64,000 nucleotides of DNA from Boswellia sacra. Lineage: Eukaryota > Streptophyta > Magnoliopsida > Sapindales > Burseraceae. How positions within the stretch are numbered: position 1 is the stretch's first letter; the number at the start of each line of letters is the position of its first letter. The position numbers and the translations under genes are program-made. The DNA is taken from the NCBI GenBank assembly GCA_013180625.2, contig SNVD02009169.1:186001-250000 (forward strand), in the 5' to 3' direction. Of the stretch, positions 1 through 12,915 are shown piece after piece. The notes under the pieces were generated by a model. The model was not told the DNA's origin. It was given only the letters and a program-made list of their open reading frames with translations, and searched no databases.

Positions 1-121
1 GTAACCTTAATAGCATGCTGAATTCAATTTTAGGTTTATTTCATGGCGTTTTTTCTATGATTGTGGTTTTTTATTACTATTTGAGTGTATTCTAGAGATG
101 AAGATGATGGTTAGATGGTGT

Positions 122-560
122 CAAACTATCGAACCATCATTGAACTGTCAAATTGATTGTTAATTGTTGTCGAAGTCTATTGTCAAATTGTCAAATTGAT
201 TTATTATTTTGTCGAATTATTGTCGAATTAATGTTTTCCATTGTCAAACTGTCGAACTGTAGTGTTGTATCCTGTAGAGGATGGTTTGACAGTTCAACCC
301 TTCGTTTGAGATCTGTCAAACTATCAAACTTATTAGTCTAATTGTCGAATAGTTGTCGAACTGTCGGTTTATTCATAATCTAGTTTACGCATATACAGTC
401 CTTGTCGAACTTTTGTCGAACTTTTGTGTTATGTCGTTGAACTATCAAACTTTGCTGTTGAACTTGTTGCTACCATTGTCGAACGATCATAATTTTTGAC
501 GAATTATTGAAGTACGTAGTCTAACCGTTCGACTTATCTTTTGTCAAATTGTTGATTTTT
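122..560. repeat. TCGA-rich degenerate repeat cluster, MULE-1 left
   Basis: Short irregular units of the form (t)gtcgaa(c/t)(t)gtc recur dozens of times without a fixed period. The same kind of cluster, mostly GTCGAG there, sits in matching positions of MULE-2 and MULE-3. In those elements it lies between a short 5' exon-like segment and the first main coding exon, so it looks like a first-intron or subterminal array. Confidence 0.7.
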
Positions 561-698
561 TAGATAGATTTGTTTTTTTCTCCATTTTATGCATGGTTTT
601 GTGATCCTAACCAATTTTAACCTTCATTTGCCCGAAGCTAATGATCACTTTTGATATGAAAACACCAAATTCTGTGCACCGATGGGGTTATTACGTCT

Positions 699-3600
699 AT
701 GGTGGGGTTAGATTGCATTGCAGTCTACAATAAGATGAGTGAAAAACAGAAAAGGACCTTCAACAAAAAAACGGGCTTCAAAGAGCTAATGAAGATTTGT
801 GAGCTAACTTTACCAGGCAAATTGGTTCATTACGTTTTGTTGCATGAGCTGCAGACCCATGACATGGAGGACGAGGAGCTATGTTACCTCGTGTATGATA
901 AGTTATCATGATTCCACTATTTTGCTTTGCGAAATGTATGATATGTTAAGTTTGTATTGATAATGGAATTATTAATCATGCAGGGAAGGCCATTAGATTC
1001 TCCACGTATGAGTTCGCTATTATCACTAGGCTGAATTGGTCCATCGCCTGAGTTTTCCAAGGACCCAAAAAATCGCTTGCGTGATAAATATTTGAATGAA
1101 TATTTTATGGGCAACAAGCATATGAAGATTATTCAATTCAAAAATTAGATAAAGTCTTTGGATTTCTCCAAAATGAGGGACTTCAATGTAATGAAATTGA
1201 CTACATATTAGGTATTGGAGCATTTGCTATTGGGCCGGCTTAAAATAGGTTTGATTAGTGTGGATTACTTTGAATTGGTTAACGATTTGGATAAGTTTAA
1301 GGAGTATCCTTGAGGCACACTGGCATGGAGGAAGAACTATAATAGCATCAAGAGTGGTATGTTGGACCGGGCTGATAAGTATCAACAAAGGTTGGCCTTA
1401 AAGAAGACACACGATATGGAGAAGTACAACTTTTATGGATGTGCCTATGCATTCTAGGTATTCGTTTTGTATTTTTGTCTGTTGTATGCTATTACAGTTT
1501 TCAAGGAGTGTTTATTGTTTATATTATGACATTTAAAATTTAACTTCTATTGATGTAGATCTGGTTGTACGAGGCTATTCTATTTATGGGTTCATTGTAT
1601 GCAAGGAAGGAGCAGATTTTAAAGATAAGAACCCTTGTATTTTGAGGTGGACTAGCAGTAGCGGGCTTATCATAGCAGCCGAGGTGTTGAGGGACATGTT
1701 TGGTGGTTCGTGAACAATGAAGACATTTGAATTATACAATAAGTCTTGCAACGGTTTATACATATGTCAATTATTTAACTAACTATTTTCATCTTTGTTA
1801 TACCGCAAGGTGATCCATCCAGGGTGAGCCTCTCGCCAGAGGCCACAAGGCATAGCAGTGTCCTATATATCAAGAATTGGTGCTAGATCCAAGGCCTAGG
1901 GGGGCCACTTGTCGAGTGGGCGAAGGCAACAAGATACCACTACTTATGGCTCAAAAGGACCAACTGAAGGATAGAAGGAAACAACCAGTGCTGACTGAAC
2001 ATAATGCACCAACTACTGGAGTAGTTGAGAAAGCTCCTGCCACTCAATCTAAGCATACAACGAGCTAGGTTAGTATTTTAAGAATTAATTAAAAGTACAT
2101 TGCATTTACAACTTTTGTCATTATTTGTTTTTTGCGTGTATAATTATGTCCAATTTTTTGTGTAGGCATCTTTTGAGTCTACTATACCCTTGTCTATTCT
2201 GGAGGCTATTCGATATGAGTTTGCAGTCTATTATACAAAGATGGCTACTACTCTTGCTGATCATCTTAAAGTGGTCCAAGAGTTGTAAGCTAGACATGCC
2301 ATAGAGATGCAAATGCTACGCGATAAGGTGAAGGAGCTTTGCAAGGAGGTTTGAGGGCTAAAAGAAGAGCAAGTAGTAGTCGCTGAGGATTCGAGGTTAA
2401 TGGATATTATATTAAATTTCAGATTATGCGATAATATAACAGAAGAAGGATGATACGTGACAAGATGTTATTATGTGCAGAAGGAAGCGAACCACTCAAT
2501 GCTTGACACCCCGAAGACACGACCAATCGAATCCAGAACATGCACAATTCTCCCCGATGATCGATAAGGTGGTTTATTTGTTACAGGTTAGTACTTTGGA
2601 GGTCTCGATAGTGCACGTATTCTAGGACATACATAGTGACTCACCTAATGAGAGTGTCCACATTTTTAGGTCCCGGCCTATGACGTATTGATGGTAAAGC
2701 TTTACACCTGTAGAGTGCGTTGGAAAGCCCAGGCCCTAATAGCCCTTATAAAGATCCAGACCCATAGGGGAAGAGGCAGCAAGTGGACTATTCGTCTCAT
2801 GATTTACTAGTAGTGACGCTACCACTATCTTCACCCTTAGAATGGGAGTTTATGTTCGAACCACATTTCAAGGCGTGCTACAATACCTACTCACTACTGG
2901 TCACCTACAGATCCAGTTTGGACCCAACTACATTGGAGGTGAATGGCCTGGTTCGTAGAGATCACTAGAATGGGCTCATGGCTAGTAGATGACATGAGTA
3001 TCTTGTTTTTAACTATCATACATCATACCTTTAATGTCAAGTTATACTTAACTAATGTAATCGACTTTATTTCTTTTGCAACACATCAACACTTTTATGT
3101 ATTTCCTTCGGGCTAAGAGGAGCCACTATCCTGAGATGATATCTTAGCGTTTCACAGCCTTTGATCACGGATTTTTTGTAAGTAACTACGAATTTGCATC
3201 TGTTTTGATTTTTGCACTAACTAATTTGCCTTTTTATCTAACATTGCATAATTTTTTAATAGTCTTGGATGGCTAGTACCTAGAAAAGGTGCAAAGATAG
3301 CCTGGATAGCATTGCATGGAACCACTCCTTTTCCGATACGTGGACAGCCTCAATATGAGCGATGGATTCATGTGGTCTATGGTCGATTATGTAAGTCATA
3401 GAATAATTACTACTTAGTTGTAATCCTTTGTTTAGTTGTTATAACATCATACGTAACATATTGACGTTGTAATCTTGCAGGTATATGCCCTAGTAAATAT
3501 CAGTGGTCAACATTAGGTTCTGGCGTGGATTTCGTTTAAGGATCGAGAGGTCGTTTTCTATGACTCATAGATAAAGGAGAGCCAAAGAGCCATCACAAGT

Positions 3601-3952
3601 TGATTGACTACTGCATACCTCTCGCTGTCCTAACCTCTTATCTCATGGAGACGTCTATTCACTTCCTAGACTGCACTAATGTCTTCCACGACATTACTCC
3701 ATTTACCATCTTTCGACCTAGGGGGTGGTCGGTGCATATGATGTATACGTGGCTACGTACGCGGATCTACTTAGTTCTAGGGTTTACATGGAGGCGTTAG
3801 CATATCTCGATAAAAAGAGGCTGAGGAAGCCTGTGGCGACGAGGATATTGCATTTGGGGGGCATGAACCACACATTGATTTTTGGGAGGTACTCGTTGAC
3901 GTTATGGCCCCAAGATGAGGGTATTTCCAATGTGTGTTACTATGTTCATCAA
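699..3952 (+). pseudogene. DUF1985 / Ulp1-like protease gene of MULE-1 (decayed)
   Basis: The N-terminal part (699-911) reads as a DUF1985 domain: 'LPGKLVHYVLLHEL', then an intron, then about 984-1045 reads 'IRFSTYEFAIITRLN', the usual domain end. Ulp1 (C48 cysteine peptidase) remnants follow: 'WLVDDMSIL' near 2980; 'NTFMYFLRAKRSHYPEM' near 3090 with a TAG just after; and at about 3480-3575 'VYALVNISGQH' followed by TAG where the conserved Trp after the catalytic His is expected, then 'REVVFYDS' with the catalytic Asp. At about 3728-3770 the segment that should carry Asp-Cys-Gly reads G-A-Y-D-V-Y, so the nucleophile Cys is lost. Several in-frame stops make this a dead copy. Its original role would be an element-encoded desumoylating-type protease of unknown value to the transposon. 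Confidence 0.72.
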
Positions 3953-4214
3953 TAGTATACTCTCACTGTGTTTAGTTATCGCACTTGTATATGGATTTTA
4001 GTTGTCATCATTTTCTATTTGTACAGTTTACATTACCGTGATAAAATGAAATGCATTAATTGCATTTAATTAAGCCAATGGAATGTCAATCATAAAACAA
4101 CGTCACTTATACTAATATAAAGGACTTTGTAAAAACATTAATATATAATGTCCTACATGGTCAATAGTAGCACAATTGGTTAAAGTACAACTGTAAACAA
4201 ATACACCAAAAAAC

Positions 4215-6792
4215 AAATCAAGCCACATGGGACGGTCCTGCTCCATTAGCACTAGGGCAAAGAGGTATAGGATTCCTACATGTCTATCTGTTGTGACCTC
4301 TTACTCCACATCGATAGCATGTCCACTGTCTGATTGTCTAATCGGCTGAAGGATGTTATTGTGTGCTTTGTCGGCTTGCTTACACTGACTAATGGGTGAG
4401 AGAACAACTTGTGACCTAATGTCATCTGGAACTACCAACTTATTCCTACTGGAATAACATGTGAGGCATATGTGAGTACCAATTGTTCATTCTGGTATAG
4501 TGGATTACAACAAGGGGCTAGCAACCTTACTCCAACATAGCGACAAGCGGAGATGGCATGCTTGCATGGTATCTGGTCTAAGTCAAATACCCTGGAAGTA
4601 CATATCTATGCATGGAGGTCCACGATGTCCACGCTAATATCATAATACACTTGGTACAAGTGTGTACTAATTATGGCCACATGAAGGTTGTCTGACTCGA
4701 TTTTTTTTTTAAATAGTGCCTCTGTTCACTTCGTTAAAATAGAAGAAGACTAAGCAGCTGCAGACTGTCGTTCATGAAACCACTTTTCTAAGATCTGTTC
4801 AACAAAAATATACATATCATTAGCATAAAAGCAATAAATAGCACGTAGTTATTAGAAAACTAATGTCTTCAACTAACCTGATAGTAGTGTTCACAAATGA
4901 GGGTTATGCCCAATCCTTTAGATTCTTTCATCCAATTGTTCATGGAGTCAACAATGTTAGTTGTCATGATGCTATATCTAAGACCAGGAAAGTGACACCT
5001 TGCCCATTTAATTCGATCAGCCTGAATCATATACTCCGCGGTGCCTTAACTGATGCCTCTAATGTGCTAAAAAAGACGATTGAAGTCCACTGGTAAGCTT
5101 TGGCTGTATAGATAAAGGCAACAAGAAGGTAATTATCCTTGAACCTTGTCTTGAGATTACACTCGAGATTATGCATACAAATATAAAAAATTACCTACAA
5201 GAAAATGTCAGGCATGGCCCTAGCGATGCTTTTATGTCGATCGACAATGATAACTAGGTTTTAGATGTGTCCAATGCTACCATGAATCCTCGACATAAAC
5301 TAACCCCATGATTCATCATTCTCAGAATGACTGAATCCGATGGCTAAGAAAAAAATATGATTGTTGCCATCCATACATTGTGTCATGAACAATGTGCCCA
5401 TATACTTCCCATGTAAGAATGTGTCATCAATAGCAATAATAGGTCTGATCAAAGTTAGGAAACCACTTAGTGATGTAACCAATGCTAGAAAATAATATTT
5501 GAAGTGGTTGTCAGGATCAAGTTCAAGTGTTGTCACTGTTCCAAGATTTGTTTGCTTAACCAAATAGAAGTATGAAAGTAAAAGAGCATATGACTCTTCT
5601 GTGGTTCCCAGAAGTTGATTTAGGCCTATCTTTTTCACCTTCCAAGCCTTTTGGTAGCTTATCGTGATGTGACACTCTTTTTGAACATCCTCAATAATTT
5701 CCCTTGGATGATATATTCTTGAGGTATTCACAAACTTATCTTTAATATGTTTTCCAATGAGATCGACACTTCTTTGCCTATGCTTAGGATGAAGCCCAGC
5801 ACCATCACATGTGTGTTTATTGTTGAACACCTTCACTTAGAAGAAATCAGTGCCATTGACTTTCGTAGCTCTCAAATGCCATTTACAACATTCCTTTTGG
5901 TAATCAACTTTGAACCGTGATTTTGATGACCTTGTTACCTTCAACTCAAATTTATGTTACAATGCCATGTTCCCCAACTTGTGAGAGAGTTTTGTTTTGT
6001 TTCCAAATATTTTCTCCACTAATATTTCACCATTATCAATTTCATGGGTGTCATGTTGAATCGTGTATGTGGATGGCAGTAGTGGAGGCATGAAGCGACA
6101 GATGTCATCTACTCTGTGTAGGATGGCATCATTTCTCACATGGTTAGATGTACTGGCATCCTTCAGGCTCACGGGAGTGGGAATAGGATTTGACAACTGC
6201 ATTCCACCCAGATCATGGTCATCACCATCATTACCCCCTTCGCTTTCACTATATGGTTGCCTTTTTTTCGCATCTTTAACATTTTCTCCCTTATTATCCA
6301 CATATACACCCTCGTATAAATCTATTACTCTTGACACCTCTTCAAATTCTTCTTTGAGGCTGTCGAGGCCATGAACAACACCAACCCTAAAAGAACCACC
6401 CTATCCTACATTAAGATCACCTCCAACATTAACACCAATGCCTCCAACACCACAATCATAACCAAGATTAGCATCAAAACAAATATTGACATCACCATCA
6501 ACATTAACATCACCACCGTCATTAACAGCACTGCCAACATTTGTGGAAGGTAGATTATGTAACTATAGTCTCCATGTTATGCAAATGCATCCACTTTTGA
6601 GGTTTCAACGTGTTGTCTTGGATCAACAATGGCTGATCTAGTTCTTTGATTGACATGCCACTCAACCTCAACATATATTGCTGTGTATTCATTCAAATGT
6701 TTCAAACTGTCTCCAATAAAAAATCTAAAGTCACGCTCATTTCTTTTGGGGAAAGGCCTAACATACCTTCTAATATCATACTGGGCACTCAA
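4215..6792 (-). pseudogene. mudrA-like MULE transposase of MULE-1 (decayed)
   Basis: Read on the minus strand. A possible N-terminus at 6792-6577 is followed by an acidic Asp/Asn/Gly-rich stretch (6553-6371), the MuDR DNA-binding region (6337-5957) and the DDE catalytic core (5836-5300). The core shows 'IIAIDDTFLHGKYMGTL' (first Asp) and 'GFSHSENDESW'. Towards the C-terminus about 4585-4525 reads 'RVFDLDQIPCKHAISACR', a SWIM zinc finger whose first Cys pair is partly lost, and about 4340-4265 encodes a CCHC knuckle (C-x2-C-x4-H-x4-C) followed by 'RNPIP'. The domain order matches full MURA-type transposases. Stops and frameshifts between blocks show it is inactive. It converges on the DUF1985/Ulp1 gene. 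Confidence 0.82.
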
Positions 6793-7261
6793 TTTGAACC
6801 TTGTTTTAAGGCTACCTAACCCAAGTTCTTATCATATCAATTGAAAAAACTATTTGTAAAAAGTCTCTCTTGGAATCAATAATGAAACACCCTCTTTGCC
6901 TATGTAAAAATAGTTTTCGTTAAGTAAAACCTCCCAATTTCTACCAAAGAATATAGCAAATCCGACACCATCCATCTGTGAAGTCAAACATGTCCAAAAT
7001 TTAGTGAAAATACACTGAAAGCCAAAAAATTCCTTCAAAATGGTTGAAAATAGGCTTCTCTGTCCAAAAATTTATGGGTAATGAAGGACTTGTTATTCTT
7101 AACTCTTGGGTTCAAGAATTCCTATATAATTTATGCGACACAATAAAAGCCTGTTCTATTCTTTTAGTAACCGATTTATCTATCGGATTCCATTTGCCCC
7201 ACAGTTGGGAATTAATGATTGGCTATGTCTACAATGATATCGAAAGTCTGACAATATACTG

Positions 7262-7440
7262 TTGAATTGTCTAAATGGTTCGACATCCATTCGACGATTC
7301 AACAATTGGGTTCGATAAAAATTCGACAACATGGTATTTGTTCGATAGAAATTCAACTATAGTTTGACAATTCGATGGAAGTTCAATGATGGTTCGGCAA
7401 TTCAACTATCGCATTGTCGAATTTCCATTGAATTGTCAAA
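7262..7440. repeat. TCGA-rich repeat cluster, MULE-1 right
   Basis: Dense TTCGAC/ATTCGA units, the reverse complement of the left cluster. It lies just upstream of the mudrA gene, which runs leftwards, so it occupies the 5'-intron or leader position of that gene. Confidence 0.65.
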
Positions 7441-7925
7441 GTGATGAGTTTTGGACCCAAATTGTAGAAAATCGTAGGAAATGAGTTTTTCATAAACGAA
7501 TTGTAGAAATAACATAAATATATCTATTCTAGCCATTATTCGTCTATTTCTACACATATGAGATGGATTTTTATGTTCAAACATGATAAAATTTAAAAAG
7601 GAAGGAATTGGAGCTTAGTTAGAGAGAAGCATTACCTTTATGTCTTTCCAAAGTTTTCCAAATCAAATTTTTTGCCTTTTTTGGATGTTTAAGTTGTTAA
7701 ATGCAGAGTTTGAATAGTTATAATTGATTTTTTTGATTATGCGGAGTTGCTTTAGGTGTTAGAAGAGTCAGAGAGAGAGCTAAAGTGGTGGTTATATGTT
7801 AATTACAGAAGTTATTGCATAAAGGGGTATTTAGGTAATTTAGGGAGGTTGGTGGCTAGCGTGCTCAAAATTTTGGAGAGGGAGGATAAAGACCCCCATT
7901 TAGGGGCAAAAGTGAAAATTTTCCT

Positions 7926-9284
7926 ATTTTGTAGGAAACTAATTACATTAACACCTTTAAAATTAAAAGATCATATAAGGATCAAAATATCAAAATATAA
8001 AAGTTCTTGAGTTTCAAATAATTATCACAAATCTTGTAGTTGTCTATAAAATTTCCCTTTGAAAATCCAATTAGTTTACTTTGATTAATACAGGTCCCTT
8101 TCCTTAGAAATTGCCATTAGACTATAATTATAGGCTAAATTTTGATGGCCGTTCTAAAGTATATAACGGTATTGATACATATTTTTATTAAAATCTTATA
8201 AAACCGCAAACAAATATATAAAAGTTATAAATAAGTATATAAAACTTACAAATAATTAGAAAAATACAAGTGGTATTTAAAATTTTTATATCAAAACTAG
8301 ATTTTTGTATTCATTTACAAATTTTATATAAGTATTTACAATGTTTACATATTCATTTATAACTTTAACACAAATTTAATAAAAATAATATATTAATACA
8401 TTGATGTATGATAGCCAAACCCTCAATTGATTTAACACAAATTTAATAAAAATAATATATTAATACATTGATGTATGATAGCCAAACCCTCAATTGATTG
8501 GCCAACTGGGACCGTTATTATCCTATTCCTATTAATAGCGAATACCAAGCCCATGCATTTGGATTGATACACCATTTTCATGCAAAGAGATCGTACAAAG
8601 GCAATAAGAGAGAAATGAAGACCAGAGCTTCGTAGTACTTTCATCTCCAGATTTTGTGTTTAATTACAACCTTCTTTCTATTCATTCTACTATTTACTGC
8701 ATAATGTTACGTCATTTTACATTTATAATATAACATTTATGCATAATGTCACTTGATAATCTTGTGTAGAGCTAATTAACACAACAATTGAGATAAAATA
8801 TATAATATATAATTTTTTTTTTAATTTTGTGTTGAGTCCATAAGGAGAAACAATAATAAGATTATTAATATAAACAATTTAGATATTAAAAAAATTATAT
8901 AATTTTTATTTTAGAAAATACTTTTGTAGTATTTTGATTCTTTTAAATAATAAAATAATAAAAAAATTATTATTTTAATATATTTAAAATTTATATTTAG
9001 AAAGATCTTAATTGTAAGTTAGAGGATAGTCGGATTGTTAAGACACATGGTGGAAGACATGCTTAATTCTACATGGGACTTGACAGCTACATTTGGTAGA
9101 AATAATGCTCTGACTGGCTGCAATTGTGTGGAGTTCATTCATAAAAATGACATTTATATAATTAATGAAAGGATAGAGATAACATATAGATTAGAAAATA
9201 AAATAATGATAAATAATACGATAATATATTAAACATTTTTATTCACGAATTATTAATTGTTATTAATTTGTCATATGTCTGAGT
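7926..9284. other. AT-rich intergenic DNA upstream of CAD-1
   Basis: No gene is supported. Very AT-rich sequence, including a 67-bp tandem duplication at 8364-8498. The part next to CAD-1 (about 8980-9410) should hold its promoter, but no convincing TATA box was found at the expected distance. Confidence 0.6.
8364..8498. repeat. 67-bp tandem duplication (2 copies)
   Basis: The unit beginning tttaacacaaatttaat recurs with a 67-bp period and looks identical in both copies, ending near 'ccctcaattga'. It is a young tandem duplication in AT-rich DNA. Confidence 0.9.
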
Positions 9285-9305
9285 TGGGTTTGTATTACAA
9301 ACCCA
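9285..9305. promoter_or_regulatory. Perfect short palindrome upstream of CAD-1
   Basis: TGGGTTTGTA, one central T, then TACAAACCCA, about 105 bp upstream of the CAD-1 start codon. CATATG lies just outside each side. It could be a cruciform or a dimeric factor site. This is position and symmetry only; no known cis-element is claimed. Confidence 0.35.
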
Positions 9306-9410
9306 GCCCATATGTTTTAAATTTACCATTAGCATAAAGCCCTGCTAGTTCCTATTGTTCTCCCTCATTTATAATTGTAAAAGCCGCCTGTTTCTCTCAC
9401 CTTTAGGCAA

Positions 9411-12400
9411 ATGGCGAAGACATCACCAGTCGACCAACACCCTGTCAAAGCCTTTGGGTGGGCAGCCACTGACCCTTCTGGCCATCTCTCCCCCTTCACC
9501 TTTTCCAGAAGGTAAATCAATTTTACATTATTCTTTCAGTTTCAGATCACAAAGTTTTGGAGGAGAAAACCTCAAAAGTTTGTATATACTCTATACTGTT
9601 GTATACTGTGCCTTTGTTTGTCCATATATAATATGATGTTAATATATTTGTATAATATGATGTTTAATTAATTATGTATGCAGGGAAACTGGAGATGAGG
9701 ATGTGAGGTTTAAGGTGTTGTACTGTGGAATATGCCACTCCGATCTTCACTCTATTAAAAATGAATGGGGCTTCTCCACCTACCCTTTGGTTCCTGGGTA
9801 TGTACAATCACCGATCTTTCTGATTTTTCAGTTCTTGTTTCACTTTTGATAACATATATATCATTGACTATGATTTAATTTCGTTTTCCTAATTGCATAA
9901 CCATGGCAATAATAAAATGAATATACTTTACTGGAAATCGTTAGTTGAGAAGAAGTTGTCTATTTTGGCAATTAAATACTTAAACAAAAGACAAGTGGGC
10001 TTTCACATTTCATATATATCTTTTTCTAAGGTCCAAAGTCTATGTATTAGTGGATTAAAATAATCTATTTTTCCGATGATCTAAATGTTAGCTGAAGTAC
10101 GTAAACATTTCCTTTTACGAGGGTCATGAACTCTTCTTACAGGAATTAAACCAAGTGGAAACATATTATGGTGGCTTACAAAGGAGATTCCATTTTCCTC
10201 CTACTCAAAATGCTTTATGTCATCCAGAAGAAAGACTTTATTTGTTGTTGTATTATATATCAATTTATCCAATAATTTATTCCCTATTTCACTGTCAACA
10301 CCATAATCCTGGATATGAATACTCTCATCGTCCTAGGGCCTCATCGTAAGTTTTTCTAACTTAAAAGGTTATGCTAAAATTCTAAAGTTTATACCTATTT
10401 CTTTTATCTATATAAAAGTAATCTTATAAAACTTAAATTTCTATTATAAATTATAGATTTGAAATGATATGTTATAACTTAAAGCTACAATGTCATATGT
10501 TGAATCATTATTTTCATCATTCATTTCAAGTCATCATTTAATTTCATATCACTTAAGAAAATTTGAAACAAAAAAATTAAATTAAATAAGTAGCACAATT
10601 CTTAATGTAAAATAAATATAAAAAAAAGTTTAGAGAATTTGATACTTTGCGACAATTAAAAGTTGTCACGAATATAACATTTAATTTGCGTAGTTCTCGT
10701 ATAATCATTTATCAAAATTAAATCTTATATGTGCGACTAAATTAAATCGCTGCTTTTTTTATTAGTCAAAGATATTAAATCATGGTCCTGGATGGTATCA
10801 TGATATTCTGAAACTTAAATTTAAAGTCCTTTTAAATATGAAAGAAAATTGGGATCGTCCTTTAATCCTAACAGTTCAACTTCGCCATATTCTTATCATT
10901 GAGCTCCACTTTGCAGGCATGAAATTGTAGGAGAAGTGACAGAAGTAGGTAGCAAAGTTAAAAAAGTTAAAGTGGGAGAAAAAGTTGGTGTTGGATGCAT
11001 GGTTGGTGCATGCCATTCCTGCGAGGAATGCAACAATGACCTCGAAAATTACTGCCCCAAAATGATACTCACCTATAACTCCATTTACACAGATGGAACA
11101 AACACCTATGGAGGGTATTCTGATCATATGGTCGCCAATGAACGCTACATCATTCGGTTCCCTAAGAACATGCCACTTGATGCTGGCGCTCCTCTGCTTT
11201 GTGCTGGGATTACAGTTTATAGTCCCTTGAAATATTATGGATTAGCGGAAACAGGCAAGCATGTTGGTGTTGTAGGTCTTGGTGGGCTTGGGCATGTTGC
11301 TGTTAAATTTGCCAAGGCTTTTGGGGCGAAAGTGACCGTTATTAGTACCTCTCCAAGCAAGAAGGACGAAGCTTTGAAACATCTTGGTGCTGATTCATTC
11401 TTGGTTAGCCGTGACCCTGACCAAATGCGGGTAATTTTGCTATCCCATTTTTAATCCAAAATTACCCTTGGTCCTCACTTATTTGGTTTGCCTTTGACAT
11501 CGTCAAGGGTAGAGATGAAATTTCAATTTTCATTTAACACTAAAAATTTAGTCGAGTAATACTATCGATCACAAGTTTGTATCCTATAAATATTTTACTC
11601 TACTTACATGGTTTAGTTTAGGAAATTACTATGGTACATTGGATGTATTATACATCAATTTTTTAAATTATATAAAAATTATAAATAAATGTATAAAAAT
11701 TGTAAATGAATATATAAAAGTTATAAAATTATAAATGAGTGTATAATTTTTATATTTTTATAATATTTATGTACTCGTTTATAATTTTTATGCATCTATT
11801 TATGGTTTTTTAGTTTTTATTATGATGCTATGACCTTCTAAATTAATGCAATAATTTAAGGTGGGTCCTGCTGAGTAGGCCTTGCTTTTGTTTGTGACTC
11901 TTATACAGCTGGTTACTAATTTGGTGTCATTTTTATTTAAAATAAAAATTTAAAAAAAAAAAAGCTAGTCTATATATATATATGTAAAGAGAAGTATAAT
12001 TATACCTTATCCTTAGAAATCCTATATTCAACTCATTTGTATGCCTATGTCGACTGGTAATATTTAGATAAGAGAGTGGAGAAATATTAATATTGTCATA
12101 ATCTATTGCATGCTGATATGAAAGAAGTTATTTGCATTTATATTTAATAATTTTTTTTTTCTCAAATTGTTGAGGCTACCCTGGGCACACTGGATGGCAT
12201 AATAGATACAGTTTCTGCTGTCCATCCCATCTTGCCATTGATCAGTCTATTAAAGTCCCATGGAAAGCTTGTTATGGTCGGTGCTCCAGAGAAGCCACTG
12301 GAGTTGCCGGTATTTCCTTTAATTATGGGTAAGTTAATATTGAGAGAACGACAACGAAGATCGACTAACTATTTTTATTGGTCATAATTATAATATTAAT

Positions 12401-12694
12401 CCTACTTGTTTCTTTAATTTTTAAAGTTTGATTTGGGGCCTTTTATGCTGCAAATTAAATGAACCTTGCATGCAATTAATAACAGGAAGGAAAACAGTGG
12501 CTGGGAGTGGCATCGGAGGAATGAAAGAAACTCAAGAGATGATCGATTTTGCAGCAAAACACAACATAACAGCTGAAATTGAAGTTGTTCCAGTGGATTA
12601 TCTCAACACGGCAATGGAGCGACTTGCCAAGGCTGATGTGAGATTCCGATTTGTCCTGGATATTGGAAACACGTTGGCCGCTACCAAGCCTTGA
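9411..12694 (+). CDS. CAD-1: zinc-dependent cinnamyl alcohol / mannitol dehydrogenase-like, 5 exons
   Basis: Exons 9411-9511, 9684-9797, 10917-11430, 12175-12328 and 12486-12694 total 1092 nt in one open frame (363 aa), with GT-AG introns at family-typical positions. It is a medium-chain NADP(H) alcohol dehydrogenase. Catalytic zinc ligands are Cys48 (CGICHSD), His73-Glu74 (GHE) and Cys167; structural zinc uses Cys104/107/110/118. The nucleotide-binding loop GLGGLGH is at 192-198 and STSPSKK at 215-221 suits NADPH. The sequence type is CAD class II/III (ELI3 / mannitol dehydrogenase), so the substrate may be an aromatic or monoterpenoid alcohol/aldehyde or mannitol. A role in bulk lignin synthesis is less likely. 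The product is expected in the cytosol. Exon 3 ends ATG-CGG where CAD-3 and CAD-4 have ATG-CAG, and the intron 3 acceptor is TTGAG, a weaker form. It appears functional. Confidence 0.93.
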
Positions 12695-12713
12695 AGTTAC
12701 ACCTTGCCGTAAC

Positions 12714-12717
<4 letters not shown>

Positions 12718-12747
<30 letters not shown>
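12718..12747. repeat. (TA)n microsatellite in CAD-1 3' flank
   Basis: About 14 TA dinucleotides immediately after the stop codon region, probably in the 3' UTR. Confidence 0.85.
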
Positions 12748-12749
<2 letters not shown>

Positions 12750-12915
12750 AGCTTACTGCAAGTGGTGATCTATCGATCCATTGCTTGAAAATGCATGCAT
12801 GGACAATAATAAGAAATGTTTCAGTTTCAGACATTAATGTTCCAACTTTAATTTTGTAATATGGATATATATGTCATGTATTCAATGAAATGACATGTTG
12901 CTATGTTATGAATGA

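Larger units (their letters stand above)
1..7925. mobile_element. Mutator-like element MULE-1 (decayed, left end outside window)
   Basis: Two convergent decayed genes, a DUF1985/Ulp1 gene on + and a mudrA transposase on -, lie between two clusters rich in GTCGAA (about 122-560) and its reverse complement (about 7262-7440). This is the layout of Ulp1-carrying (KAONASHI-type) MULEs. The right part (7440-7925) is matched by 34990-35518 in MULE-2: both contain a stretch reading ttacct, then a 'tttc-aaag' block, then 'gtttaa(g/a)ttgtta'. I place the right end near 7925 because the reverse strand there starts GGAAAATTTT, as at the MULE-2 right end. The left end and target duplication are not visible. 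Confidence 0.75.

Noticed and set aside
10155..10349. 64-codon frame in CAD-1 intron 2
   Set aside because: No homology to anything recognised, sits between good splice sites and is absent from the paralogs.
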